64,000 nt of DNA, taken from the NCBI RefSeq assembly GCF_010894435.1, contig NZ_JAAIXZ010000022.1:124001-188000 (forward strand). Reading direction: 5' to 3'. Of the stretch, positions 17,483 through 26,139 are shown piece by piece; position 1 is the stretch's first letter, and each line of letters starts with the position of its first letter. Under the pieces are notes generated by a model that saw only the letters and a program-made list of their open reading frames with translations, was not told where the DNA came from and did no database searches. The position numbers and the translations under genes are program-made. The DNA is from Pyxidicoccus trucidator. Lineage in GTDB: Bacteria; Myxococcota; Myxococcia; Myxococcales; Myxococcaceae.

Positions 17483-18892
17483 ATGGCCAAGCCCAAGTCC
17501 GGGGCCAAGAAGACGACTCCCGCTGGCAAGGCTGGCGCAAAGCCCGCTGCGAAGAAGGACAACACCGCCCGGCTGGATCTGATCAAAAACGCCTCAAAAC
17601 GGGTGGCAAAGGCGGCGACGAAATTGGTGAAGGCGGCGTCGGAAGTGGCGAAGGGTGCCAAGGCGGCGAAGAAGGCCGCGCCGGAGAAGGCAGCGGAGAA
17701 GGCTCCCGCGGCCGAGAAGACCCCGGCGGCGAAGGCCCCCGCCGCGAAGAAGGCCGCGGCGGAGAAAGCCGCGCCGGAGAAGGCCGCGAAGGCCGCACCC
17801 GCTGGCAAGGCGGCTCCGGCCGCGAAGGCCGCGGGCGGGAAGGCGGGCTCCAAGACGGGTGGCGCGGGCGCGGGGACTTCCGTCCCGGCGGCCGACAGGC
17901 CCCGTCCACGAGCCACCAAGCTGCCGCCCCCGGGCGAGCCGCTCACCAAGCGTGAGATGGAGCAGCTGCTCACCGCCGGCGAGGGCCGCGGCGTCATGGG
18001 CGAGGGCAGCCTCAAGGGCCGGCTCGTCGTGACGAACGACATGCCGCACCTCGTGGTGGTGGGCCGCGACAAGCGCGAGCTGACCTTCCTCCTCCAGGGA
18101 CCGGATCAGGAAGTCCTCCCGGCCTACGTGGACCACAAGGTCTCCGTCAGCGGGATGATCCGCAAGACGACCAACCACGGCGGCGTGGTGGACGTGCGCA
18201 AGTACTCGGCGAAGAAGCCGGAGGCCGAAGTCGAAGCGCCGCCTCCCGCGGACACGGAGCCGCGGCTGCGCTACCTGTCGCCTGGCGAAATCACCATGGT
18301 GACGGCGGCCGGCATGGGCGCGGGCGTCAAGGGCTTCGCCACCGTGCGCGGCAACCTCGAGATGACGGGCGAGGACTTCGTCCTCGTGGTGTCCAACGGC
18401 GGCACCCGCCAGCAGGTCTCCTTCCTCATCGAGGGCAAGGCGGCCAACAAGGCCCTGCGCAAGCACGTGGGCCACACCCTGCAGCTCCAGGGCGTGGTGG
18501 ACAAGACGTCCGGCTGGGGCGGGAGGCTGGTCGCGGAGACCGTCGAGCCGCGTCCGCCCGAGGCCCGCGCCGTGTCGCGCGACGAGATGGAGCTGGTCCA
18601 CATCGAGGGCGAGGTGCCCACGTCCGTGGACGTGAAGCTCAACCACGGCCTCACCGTGCGGCTGCCGGAGCAGCCCGGCTTCACCTGGGCCATCGAGCCC
18701 ACGGTGGCCAAGCGCGTGGGTCTGCGCGAGGCCAACTTCGAGCCGGGCGCCAGCGGCGGACCGGCCACCCGCGAGTTCTTCTTCACGCCCAGGAACCCGG
18801 GCACCTTCGAGGTGGAGTTCTTCCTGGCCAAGGCACTCTCCCCTGGCCTGGTGGACCGCTCCTTCAAGATCAACGTCACGGTCAAGCCCTGA
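17483..18892 (+). CDS. Histone-H1-like tail protein with duplicated domain and I42-like C-terminus
   Basis: The 469-residue protein starts with ~135 residues of Lys/Ala/Pro repeats (KKAAPEKAAEKAPAAEKT), like histone H1 or myxobacterial AT-hook proteins and expected to bind DNA or polyanions. Two related ~95-residue units follow (about 150-255 and 275-375). Both have an LxxxE...AGxGxGVxG opening and end ..GxxxKTxxxGG..., which suggests an internal duplication of a beta-rich fold. The last ~80 residues resemble the chagasin/I42 protease-inhibitor fold (LPEQPGFTW near the start, RNPGTFEVEF near the end). No signal peptide is visible. A weak GGAG lies before ATG 17483. The combination is unfamiliar and the function unknown. 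Confidence 0.82.
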   Translation: MAKPKSGAKKTTPAGKAGAKPAAKKDNTARLDLIKNASKRVAKAATKLVKAASEVAKGAKAAKKAAPEKAAEKAPAAEKTPAAKAPAAKKAAAEKAAPEKAAKAAPAGKAAPAAKAAGGKAGSKTGGAGAGTSVPAADRPRPRATKLPPPGEPLTKREMEQLLTAGEGRGVMGEGSLKGRLVVTNDMPHLVVVGRDKRELTFLLQGPDQEVLPAYVDHKVSVSGMIRKTTNHGGVVDVRKYSAKKPEAEVEAPPPADTEPRLRYLSPGEITMVTAAGMGAGVKGFATVRGNLEMTGEDFVLVVSNGGTRQQVSFLIEGKAANKALRKHVGHTLQLQGVVDKTSGWGGRLVAETVEPRPPEARAVSRDEMELVHIEGEVPTSVDVKLNHGLTVRLPEQPGFTWAIEPTVAKRVGLREANFEPGASGGPATREFFFTPRNPGTFEVEFFLAKALSPGLVDRSFKINVTVKP

Positions 18893-18898
18893 GGGACG

Positions 18899-18928
18899 CC
18901 GCCCGGAGCAGGCTCCGGGAGGCGGCCG
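18899..18928 (+). terminator. Bulged hairpin after the 17483 gene
   Basis: A GC-rich stem formed by GCCGCCCGGAG and CTCCGGGAGGCGGC, with a three-base bulge, begins within ten bases of the stop codon. There is no U-tract. It is a plausible but unproven terminator. Confidence 0.35.
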
Positions 18929-18999
18929 GTCGCCGGGGGGTTCCCGTCTGGGCGCTCCGGGCTTACCCGTTCCCGTAGCGGCCGAGCCGCGACCCCACC

Positions 19000-21900
19000 G
19001 TGAGCCTCTCTCCAGACCAACTCAGGCAGATCCTCGCAGACGCTGACCACCCGCTGGGCATCAAGGAGCTCCTGCGGCTCGCCGGCCTGCACCCCGGACA
19101 GCAGACCGAGCTCAAGCGCGCGTTGCGCGAGCTCGTCCGCAAGGGGGCCGTGCAGAAGGAGGGCAAGCGCTTCCTTCCCATGGAAGCCCCGGCTCCCGCA
19201 CGGCGCGACGAAGCCGAGGCGGCCTCCGTCCCGCCCCCCTGGAGCCGTCCGGCTCCCGGTGGTGGCGCTCGGACCGAACCCCGGGGGCGGGGCACGTACC
19301 AGTCGCTCCAGGGCAGTGAGCACGGCGGCCGGGGTGCGCGTGGCGCCCAGCAGGGCGCGGGCTTCCGTGGCCGGGGCTCCGAGGAGCGGCCCGGCCGGGA
19401 CTTCGGCAAGCCGCAGGACCGCCAGGGGCGCGGGCGCGACCGCAAGGGCTTCGGCTCGGAGTCGGCGCAAGGCGGCGGGTTCCGCCGGGGCGGCGGGCCG
19501 GAGCGCTTTGGTTCCACCGGGCGCCGTGGCGGCTTCGACGGCGGCGCGCTCCCTCCGGTGGAGGGCATCCTCCACGTGCACCGTGACGGCTTCGGCTTCG
19601 TGCACCCGGTGACGGGCGAGGGGGAGAACATCTTCCTGCCTCCGGGCGAGGCGCAGCGGGCGCTCGACAATGACCGGGTGGTGGTGGAGGTCTCCGGACG
19701 CCCCGGGCGCTACGAGGGCCGGCTGATGCGCGTGGTGGACCGCCGGCGCGAGCTGGCGGTGGGCACGTACATGCAGCAGGGCCGGTACGGCGTGGTGTAC
19801 CCCACCGACTCGAGTCTGCCCGGCTCCATCACCGTCCCCCTCACCCAGATGGCGCAGGACGGCGACCTGGTGAGGGTGCGGCTCGGCGTGGGCGCGGAGC
19901 TGCTGGATCCGGACCGGGGGCTGTTTGGCGAGGTGGCCGGCTCGCTCGGCAAGCCCGGAGAGCCGAGCGCCGAGGTGCTGGGCACCGCCTTCTCGCAGGG
20001 CTTCTCCGACGAGTTCCCGCCGGAGGCCATGGACGAGGCGGACCGCTACGCGGTGAAGGTGACGGAAGAGGAGGCGCGCGGCGAGGAGCGGAAGGACCTG
20101 CGCTCGATGCCGCTCATCACCATCGACGGCGAGGACGCTCGCGACTTCGACGACGCCGTCTACACGGAGCCGCATGGGGACGGGTGGCGGCTGGTGGTGG
20201 CCATCGCCGACGTGTCCCACTACGTGCGCCCGGGCAGCGCCCTCAACGCGGAGGCCCTGCGGCGCGCCACGTCCGTGTACCTGCCGGACCGCGTGCTGCC
20301 CATGCTTCCGGAGCGGCTGAGCAACGGCATCTGCTCCCTGAAGCCGGACGAGGACCGGCTGTGCATGGTGGCGGACCTGACGTTCGACCGCCGGGGCCAG
20401 CGGCTCTCGTACGAGATGTACCCGGCGGTGATGCGCAGCGCCGCGCGGTGCACGTACAACGAGGTGCAGGACGTCCTGGACGGCAAGGACGTGCCGCACC
20501 GCAACGCCTTCAAGCCGCAGTTCGAGCAGCTGATGGCGCTGGCGCGCACTCTGACGAAGATGCGCAAGGAGCGCGGCGCCATCGACTTCGACCTGCCCGA
20601 GCACAAGGTGGTGCTGGGCAAGGACGGCCTGCCTGAGCGCATGGACAAGCGCGAGCGCAGGGACAGCCATCGCCTGATTGAAGAGTGCATGCTCGCCGCC
20701 AACGAGGCGGTGGCGAAGTTCTTCCAGGACGAGGGCCTGCCCACGGTGTACCGGTTCCACGGTGAGCCGGACCCGGAGAAGCTGGCCACCTTCGCCGCGC
20801 TGGCGGCGGCGTATGGCTTCAAGCTGCGCTTCGAGGACGGGGTGCCGTCGAAGGAGCTGGATGCCTTCATCAGCCAGCTCGCGGGCCACCCGGAGCAGCG
20901 GGCGCTGAACCAGCTGCTGCTGCGCTCGATGATGCAGGCCGTCTACACGGCGTCGCGGGTGGGGCACTACGGCCTGGCGGCGGAGCACTACCTGCACTTC
21001 ACCTCGCCGATTCGCCGCTACCCGGACCTGCTGGTGCACCGGCTGCTGAAGGCGCACTGGGCGCGCAAGGGGCGCAAGCCCTCGGAGTCCATGCTGGAGC
21101 GCGAGGAGGCCCAGCTGGAAGACATGGCCGTGCAGTGCTCCGAGCGTGAGCGCGCGGCCATGCAGGTGGAGCGCGAGGTGGTGTCCTTCTACGCGTGCCT
21201 GCTGATGAAGGACCGGGTGGGGGAGGAGTTCGCCGCCACGGTGGCCGCCATCACCGACTTCGGCTTCTTCATCGAGCTGGACGAGGAGCACGTCGAAGGC
21301 CTGGTGAAGGCGGAGACGCTGGGGCCGGGCGCGAAGCTGGACAAGCTGACGCACGCGCTGGTGTACGCCGGTGGGCGCCGCGTGCGCGTAGGACAGAAGC
21401 TGCGCGTGCGGCTGTCGTCGGTGAATGTGACGGCGCGGAAGATGGACTTCGAGGCGCTCCAGTTCGACGGTGAGGCGATGCTCGCCCGCGCCGAGCCGGG
21501 GGCTCCGCGCCGCCGCCGCGAGTGGGAAGCGGAGCCGCCGCGAGGCCATGGCCGTGAGCGGGCGGGACGTCCCGGCCGTCGCGAGCGCGAGTCCGCCGCC
21601 GGAGCAGTGCAGCGAGGACCGCGCGAGGAGCCCGCTGGCGGTGGACCGCGTGGACGCTTCGTGCGCGAGGGCCGGCGCGAAGAGGCCGCACCGGCGCGAG
21701 CAGGTGCCTCCAGGTTCCAGCGCCCGTGGCGCGGGGAGCCCGAGACGCAGCGTCCCACCGAGGCTCCAGGAGCGTCGAAGGGGCCGAAGCGGAGGATGTT
21801 CATCCAGCCCCAGTCCCCCGCGCTCCCCGCGACGGAGGCCGAGGCGCTTCCTCGGACGTCGCAGGGGCCCGGGCAGGAGGGCGCACCGGAGGCGCGCGAG

Positions 21901-22713
21901 CTGCCGACGTCGCCACCGTGGGCGGCTCCCGTCGAGGCGCCCGTGTCCGCTGGGGACGAGGGTTCCCGTTCGCCGCACCCGGGGTTCGACCGCATCCGCG
22001 CGCTGGCCTCCCAGCGCGGCCGGGGTGGGGCGGAGGTCCGTGGCGCGACCCATCCCAAGCATGAGGCGAAGCGGCATGGCGCGGACCGGCAGGCCGGACC
22101 GGGCCCCCGTTTCCCAGCCCCAAAGCCGAGGCCCGAGACACGGGAACCGGCCGAGGAGGCCACCGGGCCGCGCTTCGAGGCCCCTGAAGCGGCCCGTACC
22201 CCTGTGTCCGGGGCGGGCCCGGGCGTCTCCGCGAAGCCCTCGACTGAGGCCCCACCGTCTGCGTCCACCCGGCCCGCGCCCGAGGCGAGGCCGGCTGTTG
22301 CCGCGAGCCCGGCGGCCGAGTCGAAGCCGGCTGTTGTCGCGAGCCCCGCGGCCGAGTCGAGGCCTACCGCGCAGGCGACGCCCGAGCGCGTAAGCGAGGC
22401 GGCGGAGCAGGTGCCCACCATCCGCGAGGAGCGGGAGGCCGCGTCCAAGCGAGGCCCGAAGCGGAAGGCGGTCACGAAGAAGGTGGCGGCCACGAAGAAG
22501 GCAGCGGCCACGAAGAAGGTGGCGGTCGCGAAGAAGGCAGCGGCACCGCGCAAGAAGGCCACCACCAAGGCCACGAAGAAGACCCAGAAGGTCAAGGCGG
22601 CGAAGCCGGTGAAGGCCAAGGCCAAGACGCCCGCGAAGGCCGCGAAGCCGGCGAAGCCCCGCGCCACCGGCGGCAAGGCGCGGAGCAAGACGCCGACGCG
22701 TCGGAAGCGCTGA
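19000..22713 (+). CDS. rnr: Ribonuclease R with very long basic C-terminal tail
   Basis: This 3'-5' exoribonuclease of the RNB family has 1237 residues, against about 810 for E. coli RNase R. Order: winged-helix domain (residues ~1-60), low-complexity Gly/Arg linker (~65-180), cold-shock domain (EGILHVHRDGFGFVHP, from ~187), RNB catalytic domain (from ~367, with Asp cluster IDGEDARDFDDAV) and S1 domain (~744-830, AAITDFGFFIELDEEHVEG). A ~400-residue Arg/Pro/Ala then Lys/Ala tail follows, ending in histone-like KKAAATKK repeats. The RNB core looks intact. The start is a GTG without a strong ribosome site, and the helix-turn-helix opening supports it. Confidence 0.93.
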   Translation: MSLSPDQLRQILADADHPLGIKELLRLAGLHPGQQTELKRALRELVRKGAVQKEGKRFLPMEAPAPARRDEAEAASVPPPWSRPAPGGGARTEPRGRGTYQSLQGSEHGGRGARGAQQGAGFRGRGSEERPGRDFGKPQDRQGRGRDRKGFGSESAQGGGFRRGGGPERFGSTGRRGGFDGGALPPVEGILHVHRDGFGFVHPVTGEGENIFLPPGEAQRALDNDRVVVEVSGRPGRYEGRLMRVVDRRRELAVGTYMQQGRYGVVYPTDSSLPGSITVPLTQMAQDGDLVRVRLGVGAELLDPDRGLFGEVAGSLGKPGEPSAEVLGTAFSQGFSDEFPPEAMDEADRYAVKVTEEEARGEERKDLRSMPLITIDGEDARDFDDAVYTEPHGDGWRLVVAIADVSHYVRPGSALNAEALRRATSVYLPDRVLPMLPERLSNGICSLKPDEDRLCMVADLTFDRRGQRLSYEMYPAVMRSAARCTYNEVQDVLDGKDVPHRNAFKPQFEQLMALARTLTKMRKERGAIDFDLPEHKVVLGKDGLPERMDKRERRDSHRLIEECMLAANEAVAKFFQDEGLPTVYRFHGEPDPEKLATFAALAAAYGFKLRFEDGVPSKELDAFISQLAGHPEQRALNQLLLRSMMQAVYTASRVGHYGLAAEHYLHFTSPIRRYPDLLVHRLLKAHWARKGRKPSESMLEREEAQLEDMAVQCSERERAAMQVEREVVSFYACLLMKDRVGEEFAATVAAITDFGFFIELDEEHVEGLVKAETLGPGAKLDKLTHALVYAGGRRVRVGQKLRVRLSSVNVTARKMDFEALQFDGEAMLARAEPGAPRRRREWEAEPPRGHGRERAGRPGRRERESAAGAVQRGPREEPAGGGPRGRFVREGRREEAAPARAGASRFQRPWRGEPETQRPTEAPGASKGPKRRMFIQPQSPALPATEAEALPRTSQGPGQEGAPEARELPTSPPWAAPVEAPVSAGDEGSRSPHPGFDRIRALASQRGRGGAEVRGATHPKHEAKRHGADRQAGPGPRFPAPKPRPETREPAEEATGPRFEAPEAARTPVSGAGPGVSAKPSTEAPPSASTRPAPEARPAVAASPAAESKPAVVASPAAESRPTAQATPERVSEAAEQVPTIREEREAASKRGPKRKAVTKKVAATKKAAATKKVAVAKKAAAPRKKATTKATKKTQKVKAAKPVKAKAKTPAKAAKPAKPRATGGKARSKTPTRRKR

Positions 22714-22721
22714 TTCCAGCG

Positions 22722-22867
22722 CGGCTCCGACGCAGAGACAGCACCGGGCGCCTGTTCCTCTATGCAGGCGAGGAATGGGCGCCCGCCTTGTTCTCCAGTA
22801 CGGCTCCGACTCGCTCCGAGTGTCGGACGCCTGTGTCTCTTCGCCGAAGAGGAATGGGCGCCCGCCT
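22722..22867. repeat. Two imperfect 79-bp tandem units
   Basis: CGGCTCCGAC occurs at 22722 and 22801, and a perfect 19-bp block (GAGGAATGGGCGCCCGCCT) at 22770-22788 and 22849-22867. Both pairs are spaced by exactly 79 bp, so the interval holds two tandem units with diverged middles. Each unit can also fold: its left TTCCTC- or TCTCTTCG-type arm pairs with the GAGGAA/CGAAGAGG of the repeat block. They lie just after rnr and may double as its terminator. Confidence 0.6.
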
Positions 22868-22930
22868 CATTCCCGCCGCCGAGGACCTGCGTGGAGCGGC
22901 TATGCTCCACGCGCACCTCAAGGAGGCACC

Positions 22931-23149
22931 GTGGGACTCGTCCGGCTCGTGGGAGTGATGCTCGCTGTCGCGGGAGGCGTGTTGCTGTGGACCGGGCTGC
23001 GCGCGCGGGATTCGCTCGCGGAGCGGGCCACCGAGGTCTTCACCGGCCGCAACACCGAGCAGACCACGCTGTACCTCGCGGGCGGAGGCGCGGCCCTCGC
23101 GGGCGGCATCCTGCTGGTGCTCTTCGGCGGCGGCCGGCGGCGGCGCTAG
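22931..23149 (+). CDS. DUF3185-type small membrane protein
   Basis: The 72-residue product has two transmembrane helices (LVRLVGVMLAVAGGVLLWTG and YLAGGGAALAGGILLVLFGG) separated by a polar loop, ...SLAERATEVFTGRNTEQTT. This matches the DUF3185 pattern (hydrophobic, FTG...T..T, hydrophobic). It ends in an Arg cluster that should stay in the cytoplasm. GTG 22931 has AGGAGG at 22921-22926. An in-frame extension upstream runs through the tandem repeats and is unlikely. The function of the family is unknown. Confidence 0.75.
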   Translation: MGLVRLVGVMLAVAGGVLLWTGLRARDSLAERATEVFTGRNTEQTTLYLAGGGAALAGGILLVLFGGGRRRR

Positions 23150-23179
23150 CCCCGCGCCCACCACCGTCACCCGCGGCGC

Positions 23180-23923
23180 CTACTCGAGCGTGAGCGTGGA
23201 GCCCCCGCTCAGCTGTCGCGAGCGCACGGTGGGCTGGCCGATGATGCGCACGTTGCCTCCACCCGAGGACGTCACCTCCAGGGTGTCCGAGACGCGCATG
23301 ACGACCTCGCCCCCGCCGCTGGTGGTCAGCGTGGCCTCGCGCGCGGAGAGCTCACGGGCGCGCAGCACGCTCCCGCCTGACGTGTCGCCCGTCACGCGGG
23401 TGGCCGCGCCTTCCAACGTGGCCTCCACGCCACCGCTCAGGTCCAAGTCGAGCCGCGCGGTGTCGAGGCCGCTCACCCGCAGCCTTCCTCCACCGCTGGC
23501 GCTCACCCTGAAGGACTCCGAGTCGAGCGTCCCGCCCACGTCCACCGTGCTTCCCCCGGAGCGCACCACCGACTCCAGGCGCGGCACCGTCAGCTCGGCG
23601 CGCAGCGGGTGGCGCGAGTCCCACTCCCCCACGTCCTCCTCGGGCAGGGACACGCGGAGCCGGTCTCCACCGGAGTGCTCCGTCCGCACCAGGGCCACCA
23701 GGTTGTCATCTCCGACGACGCGCACCTGCGTCGGCTGTCCCGGCTCCACCCGCACCCGGACCTCGAGGCCATCGCTGACCTCGAGCTTCACGAAGTCGGC
23801 TGTCGGCCGCTCCTCCTCGATGAAGCGCCCGCTGCCCTCCACGTAGGGCCCGCGTACACAGCCGGACAGGACTGCCGCCAGCAGTGCGAAGCCCACCCAC
23901 AGTCCCTGGTTCCTGATGCGCAT
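23180..23923 (-). CDS. GIN-domain (DUF2807) lipoprotein
   Basis: The 247-residue precursor starts with a Sec signal and lipobox (LLAAVLSGC), so it should be lipidated and face the periplasm or outer membrane. The rest is a DUF2807 / GIN beta-helix: an N-terminal VKLEVSDGLEVRVRV and repeated SGGG turns (VRSGGSTVDVGG, SASGGGRLRVSG, TTSGGGEVVMRV, TSSGGGNVRI). The family is often called putative autotransporter adhesin but has no proven role. The start is the ATG at 23923. An in-phase upstream extension of 25 codons would bury the signal peptide. Confidence 0.85.
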   Translation of the reverse strand: MRIRNQGLWVGFALLAAVLSGCVRGPYVEGSGRFIEEERPTADFVKLEVSDGLEVRVRVEPGQPTQVRVVGDDNLVALVRTEHSGGDRLRVSLPEEDVGEWDSRHPLRAELTVPRLESVVRSGGSTVDVGGTLDSESFRVSASGGGRLRVSGLDTARLDLDLSGGVEATLEGAATRVTGDTSGGSVLRARELSAREATLTTSGGGEVVMRVSDTLEVTSSGGGNVRIIGQPTVRSRQLSGGSTLTLE

Positions 23924-24011
23924 GTTCCCACTCCCGAGAAGGTCGCCGTCGAGGCCGGCGTCGGGAGAGGGAACACCGCCCCGGCGCGGAACTGTCACCG
24001 TGGCCCGTGAG

Positions 24012-24863
24012 CTACGCGTTCAGCGCCGCCGCATGGTGGCGGAGGTGGTTCTCCATGAACGTGGAGACGAAGTAGTAGCCGTGGTCGTACCCCTCGTGGA
24101 TGCGCAGCTCCAGGGGCTGGCCCACGGCCTCACAGGCCTCGCGCAGCAGCTCCGGCTTGAGCTGCTCCTGGAGGAACTTGTCGCTCGTCCCCTGGTCCAC
24201 GAGCAGCTTCGGCAGGCGCGTCTTCGAGGCCCGCAGCAGCTCCGTGGCGTCGTACTCACGCCACGCCGCGGTGTCCTCGCCCAGGTAGCCGCGGAACGCC
24301 TTCTGTCCCCACGGCACGCGCATGGGCGCGGCGATGGGCGCGAAGGCGGACACGGAGCGGTAGCGTCCCGGCTGGCGCAGCGCGCACACCAGCGCGCCAT
24401 GCCCTCCCATGGAGTGCCCGAAGATGCCCTCTCGGTCCGCGCGGGCGGGGAAGTGCGCGGCGATGAGCGCTGGCAGCTCCTTCGTGACGTACGTGCCCAT
24501 GCGGTAGCGCGCGGACCACGGCGCCTGCGTGGCATCCAGGTAGAAGCCCGCGCCCACGCCGAAGTCCCACGAGGCGTCCTCACCCGGGTAGCCCGCGCCG
24601 CGAGGGCTGGTGTCCGGGGCCACCAGCATCACCCCCAGCTCCGCCGCCATGCGCTGCGCGCCGCCCTTGATGAGGAACGTGTCCTCCGTGCAGGTGAGGC
24701 CCGCCAGGTAGTAGAGCACCGGCACCTTCCGCTCCCGCGCCTGGGGCGGGACGAAGATGCCGAAGCGCATGTCACCCCCACACGCCTCGGACGCGTGGCG
24801 GTAGAAGCCGACGGTGCCGTCGAAGCAGCGGTGCTCGGACAGGCGGGTGGGGGCCGCCGTCAT
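24012..24863 (-). CDS. fghA: S-formylglutathione hydrolase
   Basis: This alpha/beta-hydrolase cleaves S-formylglutathione to formate and glutathione, the second step of formaldehyde detoxification. It has 283 residues. It has the esterase-D hallmarks VLYYLAGLTCTEDTF and the nucleophile elbow GHSMGGHGAL. The acid segment is LLVDQGTSDKFL, and the catalytic His is in GYDHGYYFVSTFMENHLRHH. Its ATG overlaps the adhC stop (ATGA), so the two enzymes are translationally coupled. A much longer open frame in phase runs antisense-free through adhC but is not coding there. Confidence 0.93.
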   Translation of the reverse strand: MTAAPTRLSEHRCFDGTVGFYRHASEACGGDMRFGIFVPPQARERKVPVLYYLAGLTCTEDTFLIKGGAQRMAAELGVMLVAPDTSPRGAGYPGEDASWDFGVGAGFYLDATQAPWSARYRMGTYVTKELPALIAAHFPARADREGIFGHSMGGHGALVCALRQPGRYRSVSAFAPIAAPMRVPWGQKAFRGYLGEDTAAWREYDATELLRASKTRLPKLLVDQGTSDKFLQEQLKPELLREACEAVGQPLELRIHEGYDHGYYFVSTFMENHLRHHAAALNA

Positions 24864-25972
24864 GAGTACTTCACCACGCTGCGGATGGACTCGCCCCGGT
24901 GCATCAGGTCGAAGCCCTTGTTGATGTCCTCCAGCGCCAGCGTGTGGGTGATGAGGTCGTCGACGTTGATCTTCCCGTCCATGTACCAGTCGACAATCTT
25001 CGGCACGTCCGTGCGGCCGCGCGCGCCGCCGAAGGCGCTGCCCTTCCACACGCGTCCGGTGACGAGCTGGAACGGCCGCGTCTTGATTTCCTGCCCCGCG
25101 CCGGCCACGCCGATGATGATGCTCTCGCCCCAGCCCCGGTGGCAGCACTCCAGCGCCTGCCGCATCGTGTTCACGTTGCCGATGCACTCGAAGCTGTAGT
25201 CCGCGCCGCCGCCCGTGAGGTTGACGAGGTACGGCACCAGGTCGCCCTCCACCTCCTTCGGATTCACGAAGTGGGTGAGGCCGAACTTCTCCGCCATGGC
25301 CTTGCGCGCGGGGTTGATGTCCACGCCGACAATCTGGTCCGCGCCCACCATGCGCGCCGCCTGCACCACGTTGAGGCCGATGCCGCCCAGGCCGAACACC
25401 ACCACCTTGCTGCCTGCCTCCACCTTCGCGGTGTAGACCACCGCGCCGATGCCCGTCGTCACGCCGCAGCCGATGTAGCAGACCTTGTCGAACGGGGCGT
25501 CCTCGCGAATCTTCGCCACCGCAATCTCGGGCAGCACCGTGTACTGCGCGAAGGTGGACGTGCCCATGTAGTGGTGCACGGGCTCGCGGCCCAGGCGGAA
25601 GCGGCTGGTGCCGTCCGGCATCAGCCCCCGGCCCTGCGTGGCGCGGATGGCCGTGCACAGGTTCGTCTTGCGCGACAGGCACGACTTACACTGGCGGCAC
25701 TCCGGCGTGTACAGCGGGATGACGTGGTCACCCTTCTTCACCGACGTCACGCCGGGGCCCACGTCCACGATGATGCCCGCGCCCTCGTGGCCGAGGATGG
25801 CGGGGAACAGCCCCTCCGGGTCGCTCCCCGACAGGGTGAACTCATCCGTGTGGCAGATGCCGGTGGCCTTCAGCTCGACGAGCACCTCGCCCGCCTTCGG
25901 CCCTTCGAGGTGCACCGTCTCGATGCTCAGGGGCTTGCCCGCCTCGAGCGCCACCGCTGCGCGGATGTCCAT
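24860..25972 (-). CDS. adhC: S-(hydroxymethyl)glutathione dehydrogenase (class III ADH)
   Basis: This zinc- and NAD-dependent enzyme oxidises the formaldehyde-glutathione adduct to S-formylglutathione. It also commonly reduces S-nitrosoglutathione. Its 370 residues match the class. Catalytic zinc ligands are in ATGICHTDEFTLSG and GHEGAG, with a further Cys in CYIGCGVTTG. The structural zinc lobe is CRQCKSCLSRKTNLC. The Rossmann motif is VFGLGGIGLNVVQAARMVGA. The first gene of the adhC-fghA pair, it implies use of glutathione. No regulator gene is adjacent. Confidence 0.95.
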   Translation of the reverse strand: MDIRAAVALEAGKPLSIETVHLEGPKAGEVLVELKATGICHTDEFTLSGSDPEGLFPAILGHEGAGIIVDVGPGVTSVKKGDHVIPLYTPECRQCKSCLSRKTNLCTAIRATQGRGLMPDGTSRFRLGREPVHHYMGTSTFAQYTVLPEIAVAKIREDAPFDKVCYIGCGVTTGIGAVVYTAKVEAGSKVVVFGLGGIGLNVVQAARMVGADQIVGVDINPARKAMAEKFGLTHFVNPKEVEGDLVPYLVNLTGGGADYSFECIGNVNTMRQALECCHRGWGESIIIGVAGAGQEIKTRPFQLVTGRVWKGSAFGGARGRTDVPKIVDWYMDGKINVDDLITHTLALEDINKGFDLMHRGESIRSVVKYS

Positions 25973-26081
25973 ACGCCGTTCTCCCTGCCTGGTTGTTGAG
26001 GCTCAAAGCGTAGAGCCAGGCCGGCGGTGGAGGGCAGGAAGATTTCTGCAAGGCTCGATGAGTGGACATTCGAAAAGTGAA

Positions 26082-26112
26082 GGGCCCGGCACCGGCTCGC
26101 GGTCCCAGGCCC
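26082..26112 (-). terminator. Hairpin after the TPR lipoprotein
   Basis: Read on the minus strand, GGGCC-T-GG and CCGGGCCC pair with one mismatch, followed by TTCACTTTTC. It lies about 28 bases after the minus-strand stop at 26140. It also separates that gene from adhC. Confidence 0.45.
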
Positions 26113-26139
26113 TCGGGTGTTGCTGCCGTGACGTGACGG

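Noticed and set aside
18271..22077. A 1268-codon open frame on the minus strand opposite rnr and the histone-tail gene
   Set aside because: It is a high-GC shadow. The plus strand has complete RNase R motifs, and the minus product is His/Arg/Ala-rich noise.
24864..25682. N-terminal extension of fghA through adhC
   Set aside because: The family starts at the ATG at 24863, and adhC is clearly coded in the other phase.
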